Assembly (NCBI GenBank): GCA_910586015.1
Contig: CAJUGJ010000018.1
Coordinates: forward strand, 10,760 to 74,759
Direction: 5' to 3'
DNA length: 64,000 bases
DNA from: an uncultured Lachnospiraceae bacterium
GTDB taxonomy: Bacteria > Bacillota > Clostridia > Lachnospirales > Lachnospiraceae
Shown here: positions 27,681 through 35,117 of the stretch, piece by piece
Position numbering within the stretch: the first letter of the stretch is position 1
Layout: the number at the start of each line of letters is the position of its first letter
Notes under the pieces: model-generated
What the model was told of the DNA's origin: nothing
The model's database searches: none
The model's input: the letters and a program-made list of their open reading frames with translations, nothing else
Position numbers and translations under genes: made by a program

Positions 27681-27721
27681 CACATACAGCCGTCTTTAAA
27701 TTTTGGACGGCTGTATGTGTA
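27681..27721. repeat. Isolated perfect hairpin in a 600-base gene-poor stretch
   Basis: Arms 27681-27695 (ACACATACAGCCGTC) and 27707-27721 are perfectly complementary across an 11-base spacer. There is no T-run on either side, so it is not a plain terminator. The surrounding stretch 27388-27988 has no convincing gene on either strand; it looks like decayed intergenic or mobile DNA. Confidence 0.6.
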
Positions 27722-27988
27722 TCGCTATATCAATATAAAAATCCTTGTCTTTATCTTTTGAAGATTTTACTGTCTCAATACGTCTGCTTATAAATTTTGT
27801 CTGTTTTTTATATGCAAACAAGAATAATAAGTGTTCTGATAAAGAAGTATTAAAACAGAATTTCTCAATATTACTTAACAAAGTAGATTGGCGTAGGCTA
27901 TTATCTTCTTCTATAGTAAGTGTGTGAATACGTTACTTCGGCTCTCCAGTTCCATCGACCTTGTCATAGTAGTAGTTGGTAAAATACC

Positions 27989-28123
27989 TCACAATAATGC
28001 CACCATATCTACATTATCTAAAATAAATATCAATTTTCTTGAATCCCATGTTTGAAAGAACACTTTTACTTAGTCAACTTCTATCAATATACTTTCTATA
28101 TGTCCATCTTCTATAGGAAAACT
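27989..28123 (-). pseudogene. Remnant of a small immunity-like protein
   Basis: Just after the 28122-28544 gene, a shifted frame reads SFPIEDGHIESILIEVD, a stop, then VKVFFQTWDSRKLIFILDNV and a final stop. The amphipathic strand pattern and the single in-frame stop suggest the tail of a small cytosolic protein of the immunity type. I do not recognise a named family. Confidence 0.35.
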
Positions 28124-28544
28124 ATTCTTTTTTTCTATCTCCATAAACTTCATCTACTCTTTCAAAGGACTCAGACAACATAGAATTTAATCCATCAAGT
28201 ATTTTCTCATATATAGTTATCCATTCCGATAATCTATTCTCTTTAAAAAGTAAAATAACTGAAAGAATTTGATTAAACAATTCTTCTTTTGTAATATTTT
28301 TTCTATAATTTTCATTTTCATAAAAATCATTTTCAACCCATTTGTACCACTCATATGGAGTATTGTTGAAGTCTATTCCCCATTCATATACTTCTAAAGG
28401 CCCAAAAGACACTTTTTTTATTATAACAATATCTTCATTTTCATTAGGAACTAAATTAGGTTTTGTATAACACCAATTCTCTATAAAACAAGGTTCTCTC
28501 GGAATATCCAAAGCTTTCGATAAATTCAATAGTTTCATTTTCAT
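28122..28544 (-). CDS. Small acidic protein, possible immunity protein of a lost polymorphic toxin
   Basis: The 140-residue acidic protein (MKMKLLNLSKALDIPREPCF, VYEWGIDFNNTPYEWYKWV, a helical C-terminus) has no signal peptide and no domain I recognise. Its ATG overlaps the TGA of an upstream fragment as ATGA, so it was translated together with that fragment. Toxin C-terminus followed directly by a small acidic protein is the usual arrangement of polymorphic toxin-immunity pairs. The toxin itself is gone, so this may be an orphan immunity gene. That reading rests on context only. Confidence 0.45.
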   Translation of the reverse strand: MKMKLLNLSKALDIPREPCFIENWCYTKPNLVPNENEDIVIIKKVSFGPLEVYEWGIDFNNTPYEWYKWVENDFYENENYRKNITKEELFNQILSVILLFKENRLSEWITIYEKILDGLNSMLSESFERVDEVYGDRKKE

Positions 28545-28657
28545 TTTTTTATATTTTCTATCTTTTCTATTACTTGCGCAGCACTCAATTTATATTCTGT
28601 AAATTCGTTCTTAGCATCTACGAACTCCTCGGCGGATAGCTTGAACTGGTTATTTTT
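28541..28657 (-). pseudogene. C-terminal stub of a larger gene, translationally coupled to the next
   Basis: The frame reads KNNQFKLSAEEFVDAKNEF and on to SAAQVIEKIENIKK, ending in TGA at 28543-28541, which overlaps the next gene's ATG. An in-frame TAG lies directly upstream, and no start is visible. The helical, charged tail resembles the last residues of a toxin or effector domain, but the rest is missing. Confidence 0.45.
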
Positions 28658-28798
28658 CTATATTTTTTAATGAATTTATTATCTATATTCTTCAAAAATC
28701 GTTCTCGTTTTTGTGCCAGTCAGAGCCTCCGTTTTCTTCTGTCCGCCCTTATCTACATGATGCTAGCACCATGTAATTATTACACTAAAAGGGACAAT

Positions 28799-29268
28799 TT
28801 ATCTGCCTTCCCTCAATTTTTCAAATATCGCTATAACATCTGGCTGTGTTGGAGTGAACTTTATGCCGCATTTCAACATACCCATAACTTTTTTCGCTTT
28901 CTGCCCAATCTCTCTGGCGGTATGCTCACTTGTCAACATCAGATGATTTCTGGCGATTGTGTATTCCCGCTCTATGTATTCTTCCATTATCGGAAACATA
29001 TCTTGTATCAGAAATGCGCTCTCCCGGCTGTCGTCCAGTTTAACTATATGGAGAATATCGCAATGTTTCCCTACTTTTTTTTCTTCTCTATAATCTTCCT
29101 GTATTTATCAACGCGGCTAGATAACGGTATCATCCAGTATATACCCGTATTCGTATCTTCAAAGCAGTAATAATGTGGTCGGTTTCCCGCCTTATTTCCT
29201 TTAAGATATGAATCTGGCATATCTTTAAAAAATTTTTCTTTAATAATATAAAAACCTGTTTTCTTCAT
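28799..29268 (-). pseudogene. cptN: Type III toxin (CptN/ToxN-like endoribonuclease) split by an A8 frameshift
   Basis: The N-terminal half runs from ATG 29268: MKKTGFYIIKEKFFKDM, YLKGNKAG, RPHYYCFEDTNTGIYWMIPLSSRVDKY. It stops at 29071. The C-terminal half continues in another frame: GKHCDILHIVKLDD, FLIQDMFPIMEEYIEREY, then KFTPTQPDVIAIFEKL to 28801. A run of eight A (minus strand, 29082-29075) is where the frames part; nine A would give one continuous protein of about 156 residues, the usual length for CptN toxins. These cut RNA and are held inactive by the repeat RNA encoded just upstream. ATG follows AAGGACAGGCAA. It may be a true null, a phase-variable gene, or a sequencing error. Confidence 0.75.
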
Positions 29269-29286
29269 TTGCCTGTCCTTATTACG

Positions 29287-29316
29287 AAAAAGTCCTCCGC
29301 CTTATGGCGAAGGACT
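29287..29316 (-). terminator. Terminator between antitoxin RNA and toxin gene
   Basis: Arms 29291-29301 and 29306-29316 close a 4-base loop and are followed on the minus strand by TTTTT. One position pairs as U-G on the minus-strand RNA but would be a C-A mismatch on the plus strand, which shows the sense strand. A leaky terminator here is a defining part of type III loci, where it sets the antitoxin to toxin ratio. Confidence 0.88.
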
Positions 29317-29319
29317 ACA

Positions 29320-29414
29320 CTTTCAACCCAACCATTTATATACCGCATATCGGTCAGCGGTAAACTTTCAACCCGACCATTTATATACCACATATCGGTC
29401 AGTGGTAAACTTTC
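29320..29414 (-). repeat. 2.1 copies of a 45-nt tandem repeat (antitoxin units)
   Basis: Unit 1 is 29320-29364 and unit 2 is 29365-29409; a 5-base start of a third lies at 29410-29414. The units differ at three positions. Two of these are a compensatory pair: plus-strand arms TACCGC/GCGGTA in unit 1 and TACCAC/GTGGTA in unit 2. Confidence 0.92.
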
Positions 29415-29425
29415 TTTGTATCTAC

Positions 29426-29454
29426 ATTCTAGCAAGCACAAACAGGAAAGTCAA
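29426..29454 (-). promoter_or_regulatory. SigA-type promoter of the type III toxin-antitoxin locus
   Basis: On the minus strand TTGACT (29454-29449), a 17-base spacer and TAGAAT (29431-29426). It matches 10 of 12 consensus positions and places the start about 10 bases before the first repeat. Confidence 0.8.
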
Positions 29455-29510
29455 TAGGACTTTCTATTAAAATTTTATGTTTTCATTGCATAATTTATTC
29501 CTAAAACCAA

Positions 29511-29739
29511 TCAATTCTTAACGTTATCTGCCTTATCATATATCAACGACATATTTTTTCCTAATTCCATAATTTTAGCAATACCCTGCATCATAAATAT
29601 TCTTTGTGTCTCTAACGTTGTCCTTTTCTTATTTTCATCCGATAAATTATTATATTCGTTTAATATTTCTTCTACTTTTTCAAAAAATTCTCTACCAAAA
29701 CTTTATATAATCTTTTATTTCTTGCATTTTTTCATTCAT
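29511..29739 (-). pseudogene. Frameshifted small helical protein gene of unknown function
   Basis: From ATG 29739 the frame reads MNEKMQEIKDYIKFW and stops; shifting by one base gives GREFFEKVEEILNEYNNLSD, RIFMMQGIAKIMELG and ends at a TGA at 29511. The joined product would be about 75 residues and strongly helical. It has no recognised family. It sits just upstream of the type III locus on the same strand. A purine-rich GAGAGGAAAG lies before the ATG. Confidence 0.45.
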
Positions 29740-29847
29740 AACAAACAATACTTTCCTCTCAAATATTACAAATCACAAATGTTTGCAATTCCACTTCAAT
29801 AAAAACTGATTTGTTGAATTGTTCTATGTCATAATCTTACAAGTTAA

Positions 29848-29887
29848 AAGAGGTTGTTGCACTAATCTTTTAATGTAACAATCTCTT
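29848..29887 (-). terminator. Terminator of the dnaX-recR operon
   Basis: Arms 29848-29861 and 29874-29887 (AGAGGTTGTTGCA against TGTAACAATCTCT) pair with two wobbles or mismatches, and the minus-strand product ends in CTCTTTT. It lies directly after the stop of the coiled-coil membrane protein gene. Confidence 0.75.
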
Positions 29888-29890
29888 CAT

Positions 29891-31042
29891 CTATTTTTTT
29901 GTTTCATCGGATTTTGTTTGTACCAAAAGAGCATTTTCTTCTGTGTTTGCTTTAGCATAGGCAAGTGCCTCTGTAATTGTAGTAGCATTTCCAGCTTCCA
30001 TACATTCAATCATTTTATCTAAAAGCGGGATTGTCATAGTTTCCTTCCCAATTAATGGTTCATATTTTTCAGAAATTTCTAAAGCAAATTGTTTTCCCAT
30101 ATCTTCCGCTTTTTTTTGCTGTTCATATACCTGATCGTGTTTTTGTCTTAAATCATTTAGCTCATTTTCATATTTTGCCTTAATATCTTTTGCAATCGCA
30201 TATTTTGTAGCAGATTCAAAAGTCACCATAGCTTTTTTCTTTTCTTCCGCAAAATTAGTCAATTCTTCATCAAGTTGCTTTAGTTCTTCATCAAATTTTC
30301 CTAATCCATAGACACTTTCATCCTTATCCTTTTGAATTGCCCTCTTCATATGGTTTATCTTTTTCTTTGCCGCTAAAGCCATAGAACGCTGTGTTTTTAT
30401 CTTTTTATATGCCTCTATATGCTTTTCTTTTATCAGCCGATTGATTGCAATATAAAGACCGCCAAATACTAAAACTGTCAAAATATAAGTAATAATAAGC
30501 CAAATTACATGTTCAGGAAATACATATCGATATAAAAGAAATGGAATGGCACCTAAAACTAATACTAAAGTTAAAATAATAAATCCAATATCTTTTAGAG
30601 TACTTGGTGAAAATAAAGCATAGTAGTATCCATTATTAAAGATACTAGGAATTTTTTCTGCTTTATGAATTTTTTTAATTTCCTCTAAATACTGCGTTCT
30701 TTCCTCTCGAAGTTCTGCTGTTTCTAGTTCTACCCGCTCGGAAACCTTCGCATTTTTTTCTTTTTCCTTTTTTGATTTTACTTTTTTAATACGTGCTCTG
30801 GTGCTGTTTATCTGTTCGTCAAAGGATGCAGAAAGTTCATCTTTGCGTTTTTTTGTCACTGAAGCAGTTTCATCATTTTGTGCTTTTTCCTTTGCTGCCA
30901 GTTGTCTTTCTAAATCATCTTCTTCTGCTGCAAGTTTACTGCTTTTTTCTCTATATCCAGTTAGTTCAAGAAGATTTTCCTTCATTGTATAAAGTGTTTC
31001 AATTCCACTGGATAAGATACTGGTAGTTTCCTTATCTTCCAT
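29891..31042 (-). CDS. Coiled-coil membrane protein of unknown function
   Basis: The 383-residue protein has a coiled coil (about 15-125), two adjacent transmembrane helices (about 150-172 and 178-202, FIILTLVLVLGAIPFLLY and WLIITYILTVLVFGGLY) and a second long coiled coil (about 210-340). This hairpin-in-the-middle design leaves both coiled coils in the cytoplasm. No enzyme motif is seen. The open frame extends to 31081, but ATG 31042 lies seven bases after AGGAGG. It is the last gene after dnaX, ybaB and recR, 48 bases from recR. Function unknown. Confidence 0.65.
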   Translation of the reverse strand: MEDKETTSILSSGIETLYTMKENLLELTGYREKSSKLAAEEDDLERQLAAKEKAQNDETASVTKKRKDELSASFDEQINSTRARIKKVKSKKEKEKNAKVSERVELETAELREERTQYLEEIKKIHKAEKIPSIFNNGYYYALFSPSTLKDIGFIILTLVLVLGAIPFLLYRYVFPEHVIWLIITYILTVLVFGGLYIAINRLIKEKHIEAYKKIKTQRSMALAAKKKINHMKRAIQKDKDESVYGLGKFDEELKQLDEELTNFAEEKKKAMVTFESATKYAIAKDIKAKYENELNDLRQKHDQVYEQQKKAEDMGKQFALEISEKYEPLIGKETMTIPLLDKMIECMEAGNATTITEALAYAKANTEENALLVQTKSDETKK

Positions 31043-31090
31043 AGAACCGCCTCCTATATGTGCACCATCCGATGTTTCCATCTTATTTTA

Positions 31091-31687
31091 TCATAAGACT
31101 ATACGTCCTTCTAATGCACGTAGCAATGTAACCTCATCGATATATTCTAAATCTCCACCAACGGGAACTCCACTTGCAATTCTGGATAATTTAATTCCAG
31201 TAGGCTTTACTAATTTACTGATATACATTGCAGTAGCTTCTCCCTCTAAGCTTGAATTTGTTGCAATAATAACTTCATCTACATCCTCTTGAAGTCGTAA
31301 CATCAATTCTTTTAGCTTGATATCTGTTGGACCAATACCAAGTGTAGGTGAAATAGCTCCATGCAGTACATGATATACCCCTTCATATTTTCCTATTTTT
31401 TCATATGCTGCAAGATCTCTTGTATTTTCTACTACCATAATCATCTTGCGATTTCGTTTTACGTTTGTACAAATTGGACAAATTTCACTATCTGTCCATG
31501 TACAACAAACTTTACAATAATGAATATTTTTCTTTGCCTGTACCATACTTTCTGCAAGATGTTCTACTTGTTCTGTAGGCATACAAATAATATGAAATGC
31601 CAGTCGTTGTGCCGTCTTTGCACCAATTCCCGGCAGTCTTCCTAATTGCTCAATTAGACTGCTGATTTGACTGCTGTAATAATCCAC
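31091..31687 (-). CDS. recR: Recombination mediator protein RecR
   Basis: The 198-residue protein has the RecR order: N-terminal helix-hairpin-helix (LGRLPGIGAKTAQRLAFHI), a four-cysteine zinc finger (CKVCCTWTDSEICPIC), a Toprim domain (MVVENTRDL, EVIIATNSSLEGEATAMYI) and the conserved end (ASGVPVGGDLEYIDEVTLLRAL). RecR works with RecO and RecF to load RecA on gapped DNA. The start is a GTG at 31687, after CAGGAAAAAAGAC. It lies in the classic dnaX-ybaB-recR order. Confidence 0.96.
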   Translation of the reverse strand: MDYYSSQISSLIEQLGRLPGIGAKTAQRLAFHIICMPTEQVEHLAESMVQAKKNIHYCKVCCTWTDSEICPICTNVKRNRKMIMVVENTRDLAAYEKIGKYEGVYHVLHGAISPTLGIGPTDIKLKELMLRLQEDVDEVIIATNSSLEGEATAMYISKLVKPTGIKLSRIASGVPVGGDLEYIDEVTLLRALEGRIVL

Positions 31688-31743
31688 GTCTTTTTTCCTG
31701 CTTTCTCTGAATTTTCTTAATTGCTGCGACAGACGACATTTTC

Positions 31744-32106
31744 TTAGAACATACCTCCAAATCCGCCTCCAAGACCATTAAGACCACCTGTTATTGAATT
31801 CATTATATCGGAAGACTCTTCTTCCATCTTACGCAACGCCTCATTCGTTGCTGCCACAATTAAATCCTGAAGCATCTCAATATCATCTGGATCAACTACT
31901 TCTTTAGAAAGCTGAATCGATGTCACTTCTTTCTTTCCAGAAACACAAACTTTCACAGCTCCTCCGCCTGCACTTGCCTCCCATACTTTTTCTTCAAGTT
32001 CTTTTTGTTTTTCTTCCATTTGTTTTTGCATTTTCTGAGCCTGCTTCATCAAATTATTCATATTGCCAGGCATCATACCTCCCGGAAATCCTCCTCGTTT
32101 TGCCAT
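31744..32106 (-). CDS. ybaB: YbaB/EbfC-family nucleoid-associated protein
   Basis: The 120-residue protein has a Gly/Met-rich N-terminus (GGFPGGMMPGNMNNLMKQAQ), a coiled helix (MQKQMEEKQKELEEK) and the conserved core (SAGGGAVKVCVSGKKEVTSI, VVDPDDIEMLQDLI). It ends in a Gly-rich tail. YbaB binds DNA as a dimer. The gene sits between dnaX and recR as in most Bacteria, with GGAGG before the ATG. Confidence 0.95.
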   Translation of the reverse strand: MAKRGGFPGGMMPGNMNNLMKQAQKMQKQMEEKQKELEEKVWEASAGGGAVKVCVSGKKEVTSIQLSKEVVDPDDIEMLQDLIVAATNEALRKMEEESSDIMNSITGGLNGLGGGFGGMF

Positions 32107-32138
32107 TTGATTACCTCCATTCTTTCTTTTCCTATTTT

Positions 32139-33731
32139 TTAATTTTCAAATTCGATTGGAACTCCCTTAAATATCTTTTTTAGATCCAAAGTTTCTTCTG
32201 CTTTCACCTCTTTAGAAGATTGTAGTTTGGTAACAACTTTCATTTTTTCTCCAATAACTGAAAAAATAATATCCTCTATTTCCTTTAGATGTTGTTCTTT
32301 ATTGACTACTTGTAAATCCATCTCACTATTAAATAATAACACTATCTCATTTTCTGCTCCCTGTGTACATTTAGCGTTCATTAGAGCTATTTTAATTAGT
32401 GGATGTGTCTTTGCTGTAATTTTGTTCCATGCCTTTATAACAATATTGCAACCTTCTGAATCTGTTGCCGAAAATTCACTTTTATCATAAATATCTTCTT
32501 TTATAGCAGTTAAAAGTTCTTTTTGTTCTGTAATATTATCATTTTCTTCTAAAGTCTTTTCTGAAACTGAAATAACACCATGTTTTAACTTTTCTTCGAG
32601 TTTTTGAACTCTCTCAGTCAAGGAATCATAATCTCGTTCCATCTCTGGTCTACATAACTTAATTAAAGCAACTTCTACTAAAACTCTCTTTTGTACCGCA
32701 AACTTAATTTGATTAGAAAGATCAGAAAAAATGCGGATATATCGCATCAATGTTTCTGCATTTGTCGTTTTTGCTTCTTGCTGTAAAAGTTTTTGTTGAT
32801 CGGTAGAAACTTCTAAAAGATCTGCCATCTCATCGGATGCTTTTAATAATAATAAGTTTCTGAAATACCAAGTAAAATCAATCGTAAACTGATATAAATC
32901 TCTACCCGAAGTTACTAATTCTTCTAATAAATTAATACAACTCACTACATTTTCCTGTATAATATCTCGATGAAATCTTACAAATACCTCTATATCAACC
33001 TTTCCTAATACTTCTAATACATTATCATAGGTAAGTTTTTGTCCTAGATAAAATGAGATACACTCTTCCAATAAACTTAAAGCATCCCTCATTGCACCAT
33101 CGGCAGCTCTTGCCACATAACGCAATGCTTTTTCTTCTGCCTCAATTCCCTCTTTTTCTATCAATTCTTTTAAACACTCTACAATATCCTCAATAGTAAT
33201 TCGTTTAAAATCATATCTTTGGCATCTGGAAAGAATGGTGACTGGAATTTTATGCACTTCTGTTGTTGCTAAAATAAAAATCACATAGGAAGGAGGCTCT
33301 TCTAATGTTTTTAACAGAGCATTAAATGCACCCGCAGAAAGCATATGAACTTCATCAATAATATACACTTTGTACTTTCCCTCAGTAGGAGAATACTTTA
33401 CCTCTTCAACAATTTCTCGAATATTATCTACACCATTATTGGAAGCAGCATCAATTTCTATAACATTCATAGAAGTTTGATTTCCAATTACCTTACACAT
33501 AGTACATATTCCACAGGGATTTCCGTCTACTGGATGTTCGCAATTCACTGCTTTAGCAAAAATTTTAGAAACAGTAGTCTTTCCTGTTCCTCTTGTTCCA
33601 CAAAACAAATAGGCATGTCCAATTCTTCCCGCTTTGATCTGATTTTTTAGAGTAGTAACAACTGCCGTTTGCCCCTTTACAGCTTCAAATGTATTTGGTC
33701 GGAATTTTCGATAAAGAGCAGTATATGACAT
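32139..33731 (-). CDS. dnaX: DNA polymerase III subunit gamma/tau
   Basis: The 530-residue clamp-loader ATPase has Walker A (GTRGTGKTTVSKIFA), a four-cysteine zinc site (CEHPVDGNPCGICTMC), the DEVHMLS Walker B and the SRC motif (LSRCQRYDF), then the clamp-loader helical domain. The C-terminal extension (about 370-530) is the tau-like part that would contact DnaB and the polymerase. I did not find a convincing slippery site for a separate gamma form. It is the first gene of the dnaX-ybaB-recR operon. The 85 bases upstream hold no recognised RNA gene. Confidence 0.95.
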   Translation of the reverse strand: MSYTALYRKFRPNTFEAVKGQTAVVTTLKNQIKAGRIGHAYLFCGTRGTGKTTVSKIFAKAVNCEHPVDGNPCGICTMCKVIGNQTSMNVIEIDAASNNGVDNIREIVEEVKYSPTEGKYKVYIIDEVHMLSAGAFNALLKTLEEPPSYVIFILATTEVHKIPVTILSRCQRYDFKRITIEDIVECLKELIEKEGIEAEEKALRYVARAADGAMRDALSLLEECISFYLGQKLTYDNVLEVLGKVDIEVFVRFHRDIIQENVVSCINLLEELVTSGRDLYQFTIDFTWYFRNLLLLKASDEMADLLEVSTDQQKLLQQEAKTTNAETLMRYIRIFSDLSNQIKFAVQKRVLVEVALIKLCRPEMERDYDSLTERVQKLEEKLKHGVISVSEKTLEENDNITEQKELLTAIKEDIYDKSEFSATDSEGCNIVIKAWNKITAKTHPLIKIALMNAKCTQGAENEIVLLFNSEMDLQVVNKEQHLKEIEDIIFSVIGEKMKVVTKLQSSKEVKAEETLDLKKIFKGVPIEFEN

Positions 33732-33816
33732 TTATTACACCTGTTCCTTTCCTCATCGTTTCTCTAACTCCTAAATTTTATAGTATCATACAATTTCGGA
33801 AAAAGCAATCTAGGGA

Positions 33817-34794
33817 TTACGGAAAAACCTTTTGAAAGTGTTGATAATCTTTGTTTTTACTCCATTCTCCACCCCAAGTAAATCCTCGTGAAATAAATGC
33901 TTTATAACAGACATCATCTTTTTTAATATAATAATCACAATCTATATTTCTATCTGCATACTCTTTTGCTTCTTTTGGCAAAGTTTTTATTTTTCCCTTT
34001 TCTTCTTTTACTTGTGGATTATATAGTGGATTTATGTCCACTGCCAATCCATACGCATGATTAGACAGTTGATTTGTTCCTTCTACTAAACGAAAATTAA
34101 AACAGGATGTATTATTTGCCTCCATAGAAATATCATCATCTGCTTTATAATTATCAATTAAAACTATTCGTTCAATTGGATATTTAGCATCAAATAACTC
34201 TTTAAAAATATCAATTATATCATCTGCAATTAATTTGTTAACTACTAACTCTCCAATATAGATCTCATTATCAAATCCATAATGCAATATCCTGATATAT
34301 CTTAAATTTTCTAGTGGTACTGTACAATTTTCTCCAAAAGAGTTATTTTCCATTCTACTATAGACCTCTGGAGAAATTTCTTCTGTCCAAAAACAAGCTG
34401 CAAGCGTTGCAGCATTTGCAGTAATGACTTTAACCATAGAAGCTGCTGGTACAGTTTTAAGACTTTCTACTACAGAATTATCCACTTCTTCTGAAGATTT
34501 TGGAGAAACCACGGATCCAAAAATATGAATTTCTTCTAACTCTTCCTGTCTATATTCCTCTATTTGAATATTTTTAGAATCTGCGGAAACATATGGAATA
34601 ATAGATGGTTCAGGAGTTGGACTTAACAATCTCTCTTTTGGCCACTGTGTAGGAACTGAGGACTCCTCTTTAATAATTAGCTCTGAAGGTGTACTATAAT
34701 TACTGTTTGTCTCCTTTGCTGCACATCCACTTAATTGATTGACAGACAAAATGCAAACGAGGAACACATAAATCACTCTCTTTATTTTTTTCAC
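33817..34794 (-). CDS. M15-family D-Ala-D-Ala/L-Ala-D-Glu peptidase-like lipoprotein
   Basis: The 325-residue protein starts with a lipoprotein signal (lipobox QLSGC, Cys near 24), followed by a disordered stretch and a C-terminal VanY/M15_4 domain. The zinc and catalytic motifs are present: SNHAYGLAVDINP (HxxxxxxxD) and YQHF near the end, with WGGEW between. It should trim peptidoglycan peptides at the outer membrane face. It starts at GTG, five bases after AGGAGG. Upstream genes on the same strand are closely spaced (31 bases), so it may be the last gene of an operon with the rhomboid and glpK. Confidence 0.85.
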   Translation of the reverse strand: MKKIKRVIYVFLVCILSVNQLSGCAAKETNSNYSTPSELIIKEESSVPTQWPKERLLSPTPEPSIIPYVSADSKNIQIEEYRQEELEEIHIFGSVVSPKSSEEVDNSVVESLKTVPAASMVKVITANAATLAACFWTEEISPEVYSRMENNSFGENCTVPLENLRYIRILHYGFDNEIYIGELVVNKLIADDIIDIFKELFDAKYPIERIVLIDNYKADDDISMEANNTSCFNFRLVEGTNQLSNHAYGLAVDINPLYNPQVKEEKGKIKTLPKEAKEYADRNIDCDYYIKKDDVCYKAFISRGFTWGGEWSKNKDYQHFQKVFP

Positions 34795-34825
34795 TGTTTC
34801 CTCCTTTCTGATCTGTCATTATATC

Positions 34826-35095
34826 TTAATCTTCCTCTATCACTTGAATTTCTAGATAATCAAATCCAATCGTTTCAACAAAGTTATCTTGTGTAAATCG
34901 AGTTTTATTGTGTCTTTTAAATTCTGATACTGTTACATCAAGCCAAATAGGTTTAGATAAATCAAACGCATAACAAAGCTCATCTAATGCCGCAAATATT
35001 TTTTTCGTTCTAGTTAAGGAAAGATCTTCGTTACAGATCTCCATATCCTGAAGCAGACGATTTCCCTTTACTATTTTTCCCCATAAGCGAAACAT
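34826..35095 (-). CDS. Conserved small protein of unknown function
   Basis: The 89-residue protein (MFRLWGKIVKGNRLLQDMEI, KIFAALDELCYAFDLSKPIWL, RFTQDNFVETIGFDYLEIQV) looks like a small alpha/beta fold with no signal peptide. The Clostridia have many such proteins; no function is known to me. The frame is open to 35131, but ATG 35095 follows AGAGGAAAAA and avoids overlap with the flavodoxin-like gene, so it is chosen. It is 22 bases downstream of that gene, so it is in the same operon. Confidence 0.65.
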   Translation of the reverse strand: MFRLWGKIVKGNRLLQDMEICNEDLSLTRTKKIFAALDELCYAFDLSKPIWLDVTVSEFKRHNKTRFTQDNFVETIGFDYLEIQVIEED

Positions 35096-35117
35096 TTTTT
35101 CCTCTTTTCTATAAATT

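Larger units (their letters stand above)
29287..29419 (-). ncRNA. cptI: Type III antitoxin RNA (CptI/ToxI-like) with tandem repeats
   Basis: The RNA should start near 29419, just below a strong promoter, and end at the hairpin terminator at 29287-29316. It contains two full 45-nt repeats. In type III systems the toxin cuts its own repeat RNA into units, and each unit folds as a pseudoknot that blocks the toxin active site. Each unit here can form a hairpin with six-base arms, and the arms co-vary between units. The identity is supported by the adjacent toxin gene. The start and exact processing sites are inferred. Confidence 0.8.

Noticed and set aside
27696..27881. Minus-strand open frame of 61 codons next to the 27681 hairpin
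   Set aside because: It starts from no ribosome site, overlaps the hairpin and looks like random AT-rich translation.
29320..29414. Tandem repeats that could be taken for a CRISPR array
   Set aside because: The two 45-nt units are directly adjacent without spacers, and they are followed by a terminator and a toxin gene; this is an antitoxin RNA.
31665..31730. 29-codon frame between ybaB and recR
   Set aside because: It starts at an ATG without a good ribosome site and runs into recR in another frame; probably chance.
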